DNA from: Deuterostichococcus epilithicus
Taxonomy: Eukaryota > Chlorophyta > Trebouxiophyceae > Prasiolales > Stichococcaceae
Assembly: GCA_033439295.1 (NCBI GenBank)
Contig: JAVTLE010000003.1
Coordinates: 1,860,001-1,924,000, forward strand
DNA: 64,000 bases
Direction: 5' to 3'
Part shown: positions 24,601 to 36,100 of the stretch, in pieces
How the letters are laid out: each line of letters opens with the position of its first letter
Numbering within the stretch: position 1 is the stretch's first letter
The notes under the pieces: model-generated
Told to the model about the DNA's origin: nothing
The model's input: the letters and a program-made list of their open reading frames with translations, nothing else
The model's database searches: none
Program-made: the position numbers and the translations under genes

Positions 24601-27600
24601 TCAGGAGCTTGGGCACACGCTGTTCATCGCAGTAGCTAGATGCACAACCACTGGGAAGCTGCCGAAGCGCACCTGCAGCGAGTCGACCGAGCGGCTGGGC
24701 AGCAGGCTGGGCTGCGGCACGTCCGACACCGCCGGCCCGAGGTGCGGGCCGCCGCCGTAGCCGCCCCCAAAGTCCTGGTGCTGCAGCGACGCGAAGGGGT
24801 TGGACGGCGGCGCCTGCAGGTCACAACAGGACTCTTTGAGATTGTCCGCATGGCCGTCAAGACATACATCACGGTATCGTCCATACAGCTCGTGGCGCCA
24901 GTCTTCGTGCTCTCAAATTAAAGGCCTTGCGTTTGAGGGGAGCGAGGCTGCCAGGGGTTTTCTTCAGAGGTTTCGGACAACCTGTTGCTGAGGGCAGGCT
25001 GAGCCGAGCTCGAAGGGTGTGGCGGACAAGCGGTGCAGCGCTGGCGGCGGCGGCACCGGCTGGTCTGATGCCGTCCAGAAGCTGTTGTCCCCGCCGTTGT
25101 GGCCGCCGCCGCCGCCGCCGGCCTGCTGACCCAGGAGCGCAAGGGACGAGGTCGCCGGGCTGTTGGCGGGCGTGGCGCACGATGACAGGGGCTGCTGCTG
25201 ACCGTCGCGGCCGGCCGGCTGCCACAGCGGGCGCTTGGCGCCGGACTTGGGGAGGCCGCCAAGAACGGAGTCGGGTGTGAAGCCCGCCCATGTGCGCGCC
25301 GGCGGCTCTGCTGACAGGCGACAGAATCAGTGTTGGTGTCTATCTGCTGGCTGCAGACTCGAGGTGCATGGCAAGGTCGTTACGTTTACTCGAGGCCAGG
25401 CAGGCAGCGGGAGCACGGTCTCAAGTCCCAGTGGCACAGCTGATGGCGGGGCCTAGTCAACTGTGCATCTGCATGAGGCCCGCGCCTGCTGCTGAGCCTC
25501 GGCTGTGGTTTGGGACGACTGCAGCGTGTGCACGGAAACCAGGACGAACAAGCGACAGCTAGTGGTGATCTTTGCCCAGTTGACAACCGCCCTGGAACAC
25601 TGCTTAGTAAGCCAACTGATGACGATAGACATGTCATGCGAGACCGATAGATATTCAAGCCAGTATTTCGAGTCGCTACCATCGGGGGAGCCGGCCTCCG
25701 GCTGCCACAGGACGGCCATGTGGTCGAGGCGGCCGGGGCTGCCTGCGGCGCCTGAGGCGGTGGGCTGTAGGCTGCCAGCAGACTTGGAGGGCGTCGCAAG
25801 GTGCGCCGCTGCTGCGGACTGGTCGCGGCTCATCGCGGTGTCGGCCAGCATGAGGGCGGAGCTGCTGCCCGTCAGCATCGATGCCGTCTCCGTCGCCTGC
25901 GTCGCGGGCAGCTCAGGCTCTTAAGGTTGCACACATCAGGTGTCTGGACGTGGCTCATGCGCCATTGTTACGGTGTCAACCAGCATGAAGGAGCAGCTGC
26001 TGCCCGTCAACATCGATGCCGTCGCCTGCATCACGGGCAGCTCAGGGTTTGAGGTTTCATGCAAAAGTTTTTTTTATCAGGTGTTTGGACATGGGGCATC
26101 GCGTTGTCAGCCACCGGCTGCCCGCCAGCAGACGAGGAGTAAGCGCTGACTGGCATGAAGGCCTGTCAGCAATGACGCCGCAGGCGGGAGCAGCCGGCTT
26201 GCGGCCATGCAAACAGATGTTTTGCAGTCCAATGGCGCATCATCGTTCGTTCGCAAGAACGAAAGCTGAGTTGCTGCCTGTGAGTTTCGACGCCGTCTGC
26301 CTGCAGGCCAGGCAGCCTTGGTCTGCCGTGGGGATGACATGTTTCAGCCAAGATGGTGTTGCCAGCTGGGACACTGCGACTGAGCTGAATTGTGAAGCTG
26401 CCAACCAGAGATCATGTGCAATTTGACACTCCGGCTGCGAGGTAGGCTAGGCTTGGCCCCATAAGGTTGCTCCAACGAGATGCGCCAGCTCGACTGAAAG
26501 TGCGGCAAGGGGCCCCTCAGCCAACAGCACCTTTTCATCAATGGGTGCCATGCCGGCGGTCGCAGCAGTCATGGTCAGCGACGCCAGCCAGCGTGACATG
26601 TCATCTCCCTCCATGACGGAGTTCTCCGGCGACGAGGACGTCGACGGGCGCAGGCCTGCGCACCGGTATGAGAATAGCTTCGGTCAATGTGGCAAAGGCA
26701 GTCAGTGCGACTGCAAGGGATTGTCCACATCGGGTTGCAGGCTGCCAGGCAGAGTGCTGGGCCCTCGCCGGCTGCCACGAACAGTCACGGCCAGGGCAAG
26801 GACGGACGATCAGGCGGTTTCAGATACAGATGGAAGTGCGAAGTACAGGTGAATCTCGCATCTGAAGTGCCTGAAGACAGCAACGCGAACCTCGGGCGCT
26901 GGTGATTGCCTCGCCGCTGTGATGTGGCGTCAGTGGCGTCAGGTTGTCCGACTCGTCTGGCGCCATACCAACGGCCATCCATCAGCTCATGCCGGACCCG
27001 TGCCAACATACCCGAGAATGCACAGCTGCAGAGCTGACACCCAAATGCCACCAGAGTGTGTTTTGAGTCTGCACAAGCATGATCTGCACAAGCGTGATCT
27101 CATCAACGACATAAAACTCCGATGCCATGCCCATCCAATATCTGCATGGCAAAAGCCGGCAGGGGAGATTTGGCGCACCAGAAGTGCGGCGCAAAGCGTT
27201 CTCGGCCTCCGTCTCTGCGGCCTGCGCAGCCTCCATGCGCTGCAGCAGCAGTGCGGCCTGCAGCAAGAAATGGACACTGCAGTGGATGCCCACAGCCGAG
27301 CACGCCGGACTCTGATGGACTCGTGCGCTGGGCATCATCTCAGCACGTTCTCGCTGGCCGTACATGCAAGAGCGGCCATCGAGTCCTGCGGTGCTCAGCA
27401 CCGGCAAGGGAGTACGACAACCGCGGTTCGACACAGAGAACACTAACTCCTGACCACTAACTCCTGACCACTAACTCCTCGCTGTGTCGAGGAGAAGCAT
27501 CAGAGGCGCGCGCACGTGCGGGCTGCCAGCGGCGGCGGCGGCGCGGCACATGTCCAGGAACAGCTGCTGCGCCAGGTGCCACTGGCCGCCGCGCTCCAGG

Positions 27601-29313
27601 GCGCTGATCAGGCTGCAGCAGGTCACGACGTCAGCGTCCACGCCCCGCGTCTGCATGTGGCCGAACACCTGCAAGGCGGCGGTGGCGGCGGTGGACCTTG
27701 CTTGGGGTTTTGTGCCATGCCAAATGCATGCAGGATGCAACGGCGACATTCGAGGCATGGATGGAGAGATGCTCGGGAGGGTGTGATCCCTCAAATGACG
27801 TCGTGATGCTTGGTGCATGTTAGTCGCCACCCTCACAGCAGCGCATGTTGGGCAGAGCCCAGGGCATAGCCGACCACCTCTTGTGGCCTCAGCAATTGCA
27901 CAGTTGCACCTCGGACATAGCACCATGCGAAATCTGTCCTGGCAGCGCGACAACAACCTACATAGGAGTGCAAACAGCAATGCACCTGCAGCGCGAGGCT
28001 CCACTGCTTGCCCTTGGCCAGCGCCGAGATGGTGGACGAGTAGGTGATGGCGTCACGGCGCAGCCCACTCGCCTCCATGGACCCGAAGATCTCCATCGCC
28101 CGCTGCCACTGGCCACCTGCGGACCAAAACGGTGGCACAGCAGGTTCAGGGCTGTGCCACAGAAGATTCGCATTAGATATGGCATTGCGCTTCAGCCTGC
28201 TCGCCCCCATGGACCCGAAAACATCCATCTTTCGCTGCCACTGACAGCCTGATGTCATGAATCAGGCCATCATCTCTTCCGGAGGATGGAATGAATAATG
28301 CCGCACCCTTGTCGCAGGCAGAGGCTGCGGCATTGGTGATGGCGGTTTCGGCCAAGTGCTCGATGGCAGGCTTTGCTTTTCCGTAAGGCGCATCATGGCA
28401 GACCGCGCTCTTCAGGACTCTTAATACACTTCCCTCTCGAGGAAGGACTCTGTACCACCGCACCTTTGTCGCAGGCGGAGATGGCAGCGTTCGTGATGGC
28501 GGTGTCGGCCATGAGGCCGATGGCGGGCAGCGCATCGTACACCTCCAGCCCCTTGCGGTACGCGTTCTCCCGGCTCAGCTTGGCCACCATCTTGGTCAGG
28601 CCTGATGCACCATCAAAATTCGATCACGAGCAAGCGGGATGAGAGACCAGATCTGCAAGTCCAGCTTTCGACGCCGCTGCGAGCAGCCCGCCCATTCACT
28701 AGGCCACAGGGCACTGATGCAGCATGCTCTCGCCAGGGGGGTGTTAGACGCGCTGCCGGCCCGTCGGCCCACATGCTCTGCTCATCTGTGGCTCCTTAAG
28801 AGCTGATGAGATGCTGCATACTCTGCAGGTGGAGCGTACCGGGCAGGCGGGGGCTGAAGGTGGCGGAGGTGAGGATCTCGCGGATCTCGCCGGTGCCGTC
28901 CCGGCAAGCATACAGCGCTGCCGCCAGACTGCAGCAAGTCACCAAAGGAAAGATCAATCGACAAGGCAGTGAATGATTAGACTAGAGTTCGCTGGCTAGT
29001 CAAGGCGCGGATCTCCGTCACTGCTTGCCACATCGGCTGTGCATAATGGTTGCAAGCTGACACATAGTGGTGCAAGAAATCACCTCTTCATGTCGTTGGC
29101 TGGAGGCCGCCGCACGCTGCCCAGGAAGCTGCTGGCAGCCATCGCGCCCAGCTGCTGACTGCTGCCGATCGGGCTGCCAATCGAGGGTGCCGACTGGGCG
29201 AAAGGCAAAGAGGGGTCGCCGATGCTGCTTGCAAAGCGAGTAGCGCCCCCAAACGGGACGTGCCGGTGTCTGTGCTTGTCGAAAGCGGGGAAGGCGACCG
29301 CGGTGGCGCCCAT
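18676..29313 (-). CDS. PPR-SMR protein, GUN1/pTAC2-like, probably plastid
   Basis: Twenty-two exons (minus): 29084-29313, 28840-28928, 28464-28601, 27986-28116, 27516-27668, 27179-27257, 26531-26655, 25680-25896, 24982-25307, 24673-24813, 24281-24406, 23940-24059, 23499-23603, 22879-23193, 22498-22623, 21921-22172, 21406-21609, 20814-21013, 20286-20402, 19724-19880, 19285-19407, 18676-18998; about 1265 residues. Exons 3-5 hold PPR motifs (TAITNAAISACDKGGQWQRA, ITYSSTISALAKGKQW, VVTCCSLISALERGGQW). A Pro/Gly/Ser-rich linker follows (exons 7-10), then more PPRs in exons 11-20 (TVSYNAALKACGSAGQ, SIATFGTLITAASDAGD, NLATWNTLLASLAAQG). The C-terminus (exons 21-22) is SMR-like: VDLQGCSLQRALVILVAWL, then RIVTGWNAADGVQVAVKAL, matching the GUN1 pattern LTGWGKHS. 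Such proteins act in chloroplast RNA metabolism or plastid signalling. Exon 18 needs one extra base to stay in frame near 20905. Family sure; closest relative inferred. Confidence 0.88.
19124..19210. repeat. Long inverted repeat (hairpin) in the last PPR-SMR intron
   Basis: Left arm 19124-19160 (starts AACATCTAGGTCCTTTCAGC) pairs with right arm 19173-19210 around a 12-nt loop. The arms of 37-38 nt differ by about three mismatches and a one-base gap. It could be a foldback element or a small-RNA hairpin. Confidence 0.9.
21733..21768. repeat. Short intronic hairpin in the PPR-SMR gene
   Basis: A 10-bp inverted repeat (ACGACCTTGC and its complement) encloses a loop of about ten bases in the intron between exons 16 and 17. 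Confidence 0.6.
23790..23825. repeat. Perfect 13-bp GC-rich hairpin in the PPR-SMR gene
   Basis: CGCCCAGGCGCAG at 23790-23802 and its exact reverse complement at 23813-23825 enclose a 10-nt loop. It lies in the intron between exons 12 and 13. Confidence 0.9.
25936..26330 (-). pseudogene. Decayed tandem copies of PPR-SMR exon 8
   Basis: The 5' part of exon 8, with its acceptor and flanking intron, recurs upstream in the intron. One copy is at about 25936-26073: it keeps the CAG|GCGACGG acceptor and reads ATASMLTGSSCSFML where the live exon reads ATETASMLTGSSSALML, then reaches a stop. A more decayed one starts near 26074 with the shared ATCAGGTGTTTGGACATGG flank and ends near 26330. The live unit is at 25823-25935. 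Confidence 0.8.
27441..27479. repeat. 14-bp repeat, about three copies, in a PPR-SMR intron
   Basis: Units of ACTAACTCCTGACC repeat back to back just past the donor of exon 5. Confidence 0.85.
28155..28390 (-). pseudogene. Decayed copies of PPR-SMR exons 3 and 4 inside intron 3
   Basis: At about 28305-28390 the minus strand repeats the end of exon 3 (TAITNAAASACDKG against the live TAITNAAISACDKG). At about 28160-28250 it repeats exon 4 (QWQRKMDVFGSMGASRLKRN against QWQRAMEIFGSMEASGLRRD). Order along the minus strand is exon 3, copy of 3, copy of 4, exon 4. The copies are diverged and the exon 4 copy loses the reading frame sense after about 30 codons, so I treat them as fossil exons. Confidence 0.85.
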
Positions 29314-30806
29314 GCGACAAATCTCGAGCCTCCTGGGGCAAAACAACGGGAGCTCAAACTTGCCGAACCGGTCGATCTGCACTAGTGCAAAACTCCGCCA
29401 GATATTCCGCCGTCAATTTGGAACGACTAGCAACGCAAAAACAACAGCGCAAATCATGTTGCTCATGCGATCTGATGGCGCACGCTTGATCGCTCTGAGC
29501 GCAAAGCTTCTTGTCGACACTACCATCGAAAAATGCATACGATGAGCTGTGCTGAACGCCGGTCACTGAATCACCAGCACTCAAAGTACGGCGACAGCAT
29601 CGTCGCAGCAAGAGGCACGCAGCGGGTGCTGGAGTTCCAAGCTTGCCTAGGCCCAGCTGTACAGCACCAAGCTGGCCGGCATCAAATGAGGGAGGGAGAC
29701 CCCACGACTCTAGGCAAGACCAGCATCCACGCCTTTCCCTCGATCGAGAAGCGAAACATCTGCGCGCTCGTGAGCCGCATTGGATTGGCATTGTGAGCTT
29801 TCTGCTGGCGGCGTTCGATGGCTGCCACTCGCGAAAGTATGTCACCGCTGTGCAAGTGACGACTGCCCAGAGGCACAGATTTGCATGCGGCATGCCCTTG
29901 TCATCCGTGAAGAGCCACGAAGCGAGCCGCCTCAGGCTTGCAGCGCCTGAACTGTTGTGCGACTCCTGCCCTGGGACTCGACCCCCCGGCCTTTGAGGGT
30001 CATCTCAGCGGCGCACGGCCAGCCGTTGATGCCATCGCCTTGCCGAGAGCCTCGAGCGACTCACCTTGGAAGCAAGATGGCTGTGGCGTTGCTGGGGAGG
30101 CAGTCTTCCGAGCGCACGGCCGTGTTGTGTCACGCGAAGCTTGCACCAAGCCGGGGCTTCTTCGGCGGTACAGCAGCAGGCCGCGAGCCTCGCTGCTCAG
30201 CTAGCGCTTTCACGCATTAATGCATCGTCAAGCCAGGGTCAAGACGGGGCGCGTAAGCCGCAGAATGTGGTAGGAGGGCCCAAGGTTGGCCACTTGTAGC
30301 AGGCAGCGCGGAATCAGCGCAGAATGAGTTGTCGCCTTCCAGCTGCCGGTTTACTCGGATTTCGCTCCCGCCATATATTGATCTGGTGGGTCTGGCTGTC
30401 AGTTTAATGGGTCTGCTGTGTGGGTGCGGAAGCCTGGTAATAATCAACGCTTAGCTCTCCTCGTGGGATTTGCGGTGGCTTGACAGCGCCGCTGCTGTAC
30501 TTAAGTGCGGCGCATCAGCATTCAGGGTCAATTGCACAGGAGCATTGCACGTTGCTGTCATGACCATCGCAATTTACCTTTAGCGTGTGCTTGCATTTCA
30601 AAAGCCGGCAATGTCTGATAAGAATCAAGTGGCAGCGAGCATGGCCGCTGCGCGCCACGCAGCCTTCCTGCCACATAGATGGCTGCTCATTTGCTGAGGC
30701 ACAGCTGCTGTCCCACCACATTCTGGTTTATACAGCTGCACTGCTGCACCTTCGGCCTGATACAAAGCTTCCACATGGCTCGGCGGTAATGGCACAGGCA
30801 AAGAGG
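29314..30806. other. Intergenic, 1.5 kb
   Basis: Promoter of the PPR-SMR gene and 3' UTR of the proteasome gene, both on the minus strand. The 180-codon minus frame at 29354-29893 has no recognisable motif and starts without ATG-like context. I see nothing else. Confidence 0.45.
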
Positions 30807-32369
30807 CTACACCCGCTTGACCTCCCGCACGCCATTCTTGTCGACGACCTTTATGACATAGCTGGGTGGCGCAATCACCAGCCGCGCCTTGACCTCTGCA
30901 ATACCCTGCGCATTTGCCAGTGAAAGCCCAGCTCAGTGTCGTGTCAGGCTCCACGGTGGAGTCAGCAGTGCAGTGCAGTGCAGTGCAGGTCTGCATGGTG
31001 AGTCCATGCAGATCTTAGCGCGGTGCGGTGCGGTGCACAAAAGACTGGGGCGCATGCTCAAATACACGGCTGGCCCCACCGTCACAGCAATATTCGAGGC
31101 CAAGACGGAAAAAGCGGCACCTTCTCCATCAGCTCCAGGGCCTCCGCCTCGCTCATGTCGGGGTGCCACAGCCGGTCGCACAGCGACAGCACAAAGTAGG
31201 AGCCTGCGGCACAACATCGCCTGACATGTGGCGAGGTGAGGCGACATGGACAGCTTGACAGTCTCGGTAGCCTGTGCCAACAACTGGCCAAGTACTGACA
31301 CAATCACAGCTCCACTCGAATGCTGGACAAGCCGAAGGCAGTCGGCAGGCACGAACTGGCACCTTGGCCGGTACCAGTGGTGTACTGGGCACAGGAGAGG
31401 CTGGGGTGGGCAGGGGAAAACACACCGTAGCCGGTGCCGGCGATGTTCATCTTGTGCATCGTGGCCAGGTAGTCCAGCCAGTACAGTGCCGGGCCCTCCT
31501 CCTCGTCATAACCCGCTATCAAGAGGTTCGTCTGGTAGGGATTCTGCAGGGCGGCGTGAACAGGTGAGCCAGCAAGCACATTTCACAAGGCAAGGTGACA
31601 CTTTTGCCTGGTTGTCAAGCGATGTCCAAGTAACAATGCTGCTGTGCTGCAGACAGCACGTTGTTTAGGTGCAGACACGAAACACAGCGTCCTCACAGGC
31701 AACAATTGCTGAAGGTACAACGTGCAACGGGCCTGCGGTGCTCCACCATCGAGAGATCTGGCTCGGAGCCGGTCATGCTCGATGACAGCATGCCAGCAGG
31801 TGCATTGTGTCGCATTGCGTCGCGTGAGACAAATCTCATGCTGAAAGAGCTCACCCTGCGCAGCGCGGTGGCCAGCTCTCGCCGCGTGAAGTGCGCGACT
31901 GCATGCGTGCTAAGTCGCCGGTCATTGCGCAGAGCGTACAGCCGCACGTTTGCGATGACAAACTCCGAGAACTGCAGGGGGCCACAGGCGTGCTGAGTCT
32001 TATGCCAGCTGCAGACGTACGGGGACAGGCGCACAGAGCTGCTGCGCCAAAGCTGCGGGCAAGGAAGTCCTTCCGCGGGTGGCACATCGCCTGGCGCACG
32101 ACAGTCCACGCCTGACACGCATGGGAGTCCTGGCCTGAGATGTTCGGGAACGCGTAGGGGTCCATGACTGAGGACAAATGCCTCACCTGCACGCGGTCGC
32201 CAGGCTCGCCAGACATGGCGATGAGCTTCTGGCTGTTTGCATCGACATCCGCGTCCACCGGCACGATCTTCTCCTCGTCGTGCTTGATGGTAATGATCTG
32301 CTGCACCGCCGTCGTGTCCGCCACGACCATCACGAAGTCCTTGCCGCGGATCCCCATGAGATAGTCCAT
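30807..32369 (-). CDS. PSMB2: 20S proteasome subunit beta type 2 (beta4, PBD)
   Basis: Non-catalytic beta-ring subunit of the 20S core. Five exons (minus): 32187-32369, 31855-31971, 31426-31543, 31121-31203, 30807-30905; phases close exactly to 199 residues, the normal size. It begins [20 protein letters not shown] with no propeptide and no N-terminal catalytic threonine, as expected for this subunit. Other landmarks are [59 protein letters not shown] and [16 protein letters not shown]. The first exon has a short insertion (about seven residues around DADVDANS) relative to the human and plant proteins as I remember them. The start is the ATG at 32369; nothing conserved lies upstream. Confidence 0.96.
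30964..31036. repeat. Adjacent GCAGT and GCGGT pentanucleotide microsatellites
   Basis: In PSMB2 intron 4 about five copies of GCAGT (30964-30988) are followed 30 bases later by about three to four copies of GCGGT (31018-31036). Confidence 0.85.
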
Positions 32370-33175
32370 GACGGCTGCTGTGAGAGGTGGGCGGTCAGGC
32401 GCAGAGGCGCTGCCGCAGCGGGTGCGGCGTGTCAACCAGGTTCGCTGGCGTCTGAGGTAGGGTTGCGCCAAGCAGCGACGAGGTGCGCAGGCGCCTGGTG
32501 TTAGTGCTGTCCTCGCCGCCCAATCGCCTCGGCACGGCACCTGTAGCATTTGTGTGATGCAGTTGAACAGCCAAAGCGCTGGTGCCCGCACCAATGAAAG
32601 GTCGCATGAGCAAACTGACATACTGCGTGTTGTGTTTCCTCAGGAACCTACACCATTAATTTGTAAGATTTGTGTGAGGCTTCACGCCATTGCACGTTGA
32701 ACGCAAAACTTGCATTGTGAATGCGAGTGTCCAGATGCCATGTGCAGCCTCGCCACGGCATTGCTTGGCATGTCATCTAGAACTACTGACCACTCCGTGT
32801 TACTCTGGCAGCACAAAGTTACTCTGACAGCACATATCGCCGTAGCTGACAGTCTACGACACCTGATGAGCTTTCAGATGTCTCCCAGTAGTCACTCTAG
32901 GGCCGCGCTGTCGCCGCCGTGGCAGATGAAGTATCTCTGCGGGATCCTGGAAACAAAGCTGGCATCAACAAGACTTCACAGAACCTGAAATGCACAGTAT
33001 TGCGAAGCGAAGGCACGAGATTGGTGGCAGGAAGGACAGGAAGGCGCCTGAATTGAAAGGGGCAGAGTTCCATGCGTTTGGAAAGGCCATTTACGCCATT
33101 CTTGAATATAGCTACCAACTTGGTGGTTCTGGATGGTTGTCTCAAGTCAGATTTTGATTGCAAGTCAGTTGTTGT
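32370..33175. promoter_or_regulatory. Intergenic: PSMB2 promoter and IFT122 3' UTR
   Basis: 806 bp between two minus-strand genes. I recognise no motif. The minus-strand frame that runs upstream of the PSMB2 start is open but unlike any proteasome sequence. Confidence 0.45.
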
Positions 33176-36100
33176 TCACTGCACGTCAATGACGTCGCGG
33201 GCCTGGAAGTCGATGTTGCTGCGCTGCATTGTGGCAGAGTATGTCAGCGTCCGGGCGTGTGGCACCGGCGGAGCGGCTGAGTTGGCGGAAATGATGCTGC
33301 TGCTGCCAGGGCTCCCTGCAGAGGCACACAAGCGAGTTTCAGGACGGAAGCGATAATGCACAGGGTTCAGCACCTGAGGCAGTAGTGGTTGCATCTGGGT
33401 CTGGGAGCGAAAGACGATCAGCCCGCATGCTGCACTTGACGCACCGCTGCTGCGCAGGGCCTCGTCCTCCGGCGGGCAGCAGAACGGCTGATACTTGGAC
33501 CTCTTGTGCCACTGCGTACAAACAGCACATGATATTGTGAGGACGCCTTGCTTGGCGTACAAACAGCACATGACACGTGTGAGGACGCATTTGCGCTGGC
33601 GCCCTATCAAACAAGCCTAATTTTCAGCGGCACGAGTTCTGGCGGAATATGGCCAACGAGACTAGTGGTCACATGATGCGCACAAGTGTGACGGGGCTGT
33701 TCACACCAGACGATGAGCCGGACACTCATGCTAATGCAATGATCATGGGGTGTGGCTCACCAGATCCAGCTCGTCCTGCTCGAAGGCATGGCCGCAAGCG
33801 CCGAAGATCAGTGGCAGGGAGGGGTCCACAAGGTAGAAGTACTCCGGCGGAATGCCGTCGTGCGGCCATCGACGCACCAGCACCTCCTCACGCCGCAGCC
33901 GCTGCAGCGCCTCCCTGTGTTTCGATTTTCGTTTATTCTGCAACTTGGTGTGCAACTCTCTGCAGGGTCCGGATTGATGCTGCGGACAGCCTGGCAGGCA
34001 CCACAAGGGGCTTCAACAATGCGGCCGGTCAGCTTCCGGTCACGAGCTCCGTCAAGGCAGCCTTCTGCGGATTGCAGGTCTGGATCCAATGCGGGGCGCC
34101 CACCTGTCTGCAATGATCGGCCCCTGCTGCTCGTGCAGGGCCCGGCCAAAGGGACCTCCAGCCACCTGCACACCACAGCATGGAGACGTGGCACCAATGC
34201 GTCACACCAGCTGCTGTACAGAGAGAACGGCATGCGGCAAGCTCTGCAGACACATGCGCAGAGTCCATCGCCATGTGCCGCAATGGCGAACTTAAGTGCA
34301 CACACCATAAAGGAGGTCACCTGGACGGCAGGCGGCCGCTCTGACAGCAGGCGCAGTGCCGCTTCATGGCCGATACCCGGCGCCAGCTCAAACAGCACCG
34401 CCGGCAGGTGGTCGTAGGTCACGAAAGACCGCAAGAACACAGTGTGGCAACTGGAGCACGCGTCTCCCTGCAGAAAGTATCAGGTCAGGAAACATGGCTT
34501 TCATGCACAGGAAACATGGCTTTCATGCTATTCAGTGCAATGCTGGCACTCAGAAATGTAGCATGCCAACTTGCAGAGGCGCCGCCGCGTGCGCCGAAGA
34601 CAGACATTGCTGACCGTACGAGGCCCACTTAAAGCAGGCCCGCAACCAGTAACCTGCGACTCTACGGCTGCATCAGTCTGGCGCGTTAGTGCCGCGACCT
34701 TACTCGCCTGGTAGCCGGCCAGATTGTTCGTTGCGCCGCAGCGGAAACAGACAGGGAGCAGCTCCTCCGCGTCCGCCATCGGCAGCCCCTTGGCCTTCAG
34801 CGTCGCCAGGTCCACATCCGACTGTGCGAGCAGACCACCGAAAACTGCTCGGAATTGCAGTCTTCCGTGGTCATGCTGTCGCCATGTGCTAGAGCGCCCA
34901 GGGTGCCGCCACGCCGGCCACGTGGCCGCCTGTCCTAACCATTTCTTGTGAACCATTGGTGGCTTTCCAACACCAGCCGTCAACCCGCAGTAGTCATGTA
35001 TGCAGGTTCCCCAGCAGCAGCCCAGCCAGCCAGCTGCTGCTTGCACCCGCCACTCCGGCGGGAAGCCCATGCCGCGCAGCCTGGTCCAGGCGAAGCGCGC
35101 CAGGCGGGAGGCGCCCAGCCGCTGCGCCGCCTCCGCCGCTGTGCGCACCACCAGCGGCCAGGTGACGCCTGGCTGCGGTGCATCCCCCTCGTACTCCGCC
35201 TGCGGCAGGACAGGAGCAATCCTATCTGAACAGGTCTCGGAGGCTCTATGCTGCATCATCACCTTGTGGCCATCTGCTGCCAGCTCAACGACGCGGGCCA
35301 TAGAGGTTTGCATCACCGTGAACTGCAGGCTGCACTGGCGCTTGGCCACCGCGCCCGGGGGGGGGGCATAATCCTTCCCATCGAAGCTCAAAACCTGCTT
35401 GTGTTCCAAAACAGACCGGGCACCTGCAGCAGGCGCAGCAGCAGGAAGCGGGCGGCGCCAAACAGGGTGTGCGGGAACACCTCTCCCGAGGCGCCGCCCT
35501 CCGCAGCTTGCACCACCAGCGCGAACGCGGTGAAGTCCTCGGCGGCCCTGTAGTGCTGCGCGAAGCGCGTCATCCAGAAGCTGTGCCAATCCTGCGCGCC
35601 CTGCTCCGAGTGCGGCGCGCCCGCCGGCAGCGCGGCCTGCAGCAGGGAGGTGAAGCACGTCAGGGAGATCTTGTGGGCCATGGATGGTGCGCCATGAGGC
35701 TGCCGCCCTTTGCACTGCTGTTGCACACAATCGCAGCCGAAGTGTGCATCAGCGGGTGTGGCACGGGTGTGCAGGAGACAGGCCAGCAGTGTACGCCCAG
35801 CCTCTCCTAGTATCATCTCAGAACCAACATTTTGATCCTGCAATGCAGCCCTGTACCCAGAAAAAAACAAACAATGCCGTACCTCCGCAAGCGCGTCCAT
35901 GGCCAGGTCCTGGTGCAGGCTGGCCGCCAGAGCGAAGCACCGACGCTTGAGCGCCGCTTCAATGCGCGACAGCAGCATCGCCTCTCCCTCCTCCGGCCGC
36001 CGCGCATCCCTGCAAGTAGGGTCTGCCCTTCAGGGGACGCAGCCTCGAGTCTGCCCTTCACACAATGCCTACATGCTCGGGTTTGCCCGCCGTCTGCACC

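Noticed and set aside
29930-30080. Minus-strand segment with a tRNA T-arm-like stretch (GGGTCGAGTCCC)
   Set aside because: No matching acceptor stem, D-arm or anticodon arm could be laid out around it.
33316-33373. Possible 58-nt intron in the last IFT122 exon
   Set aside because: It has AG|GT and AG borders, but it is shorter than the other introns here and the unspliced frame continues coherently to a stop. Kept as exon, with doubt.
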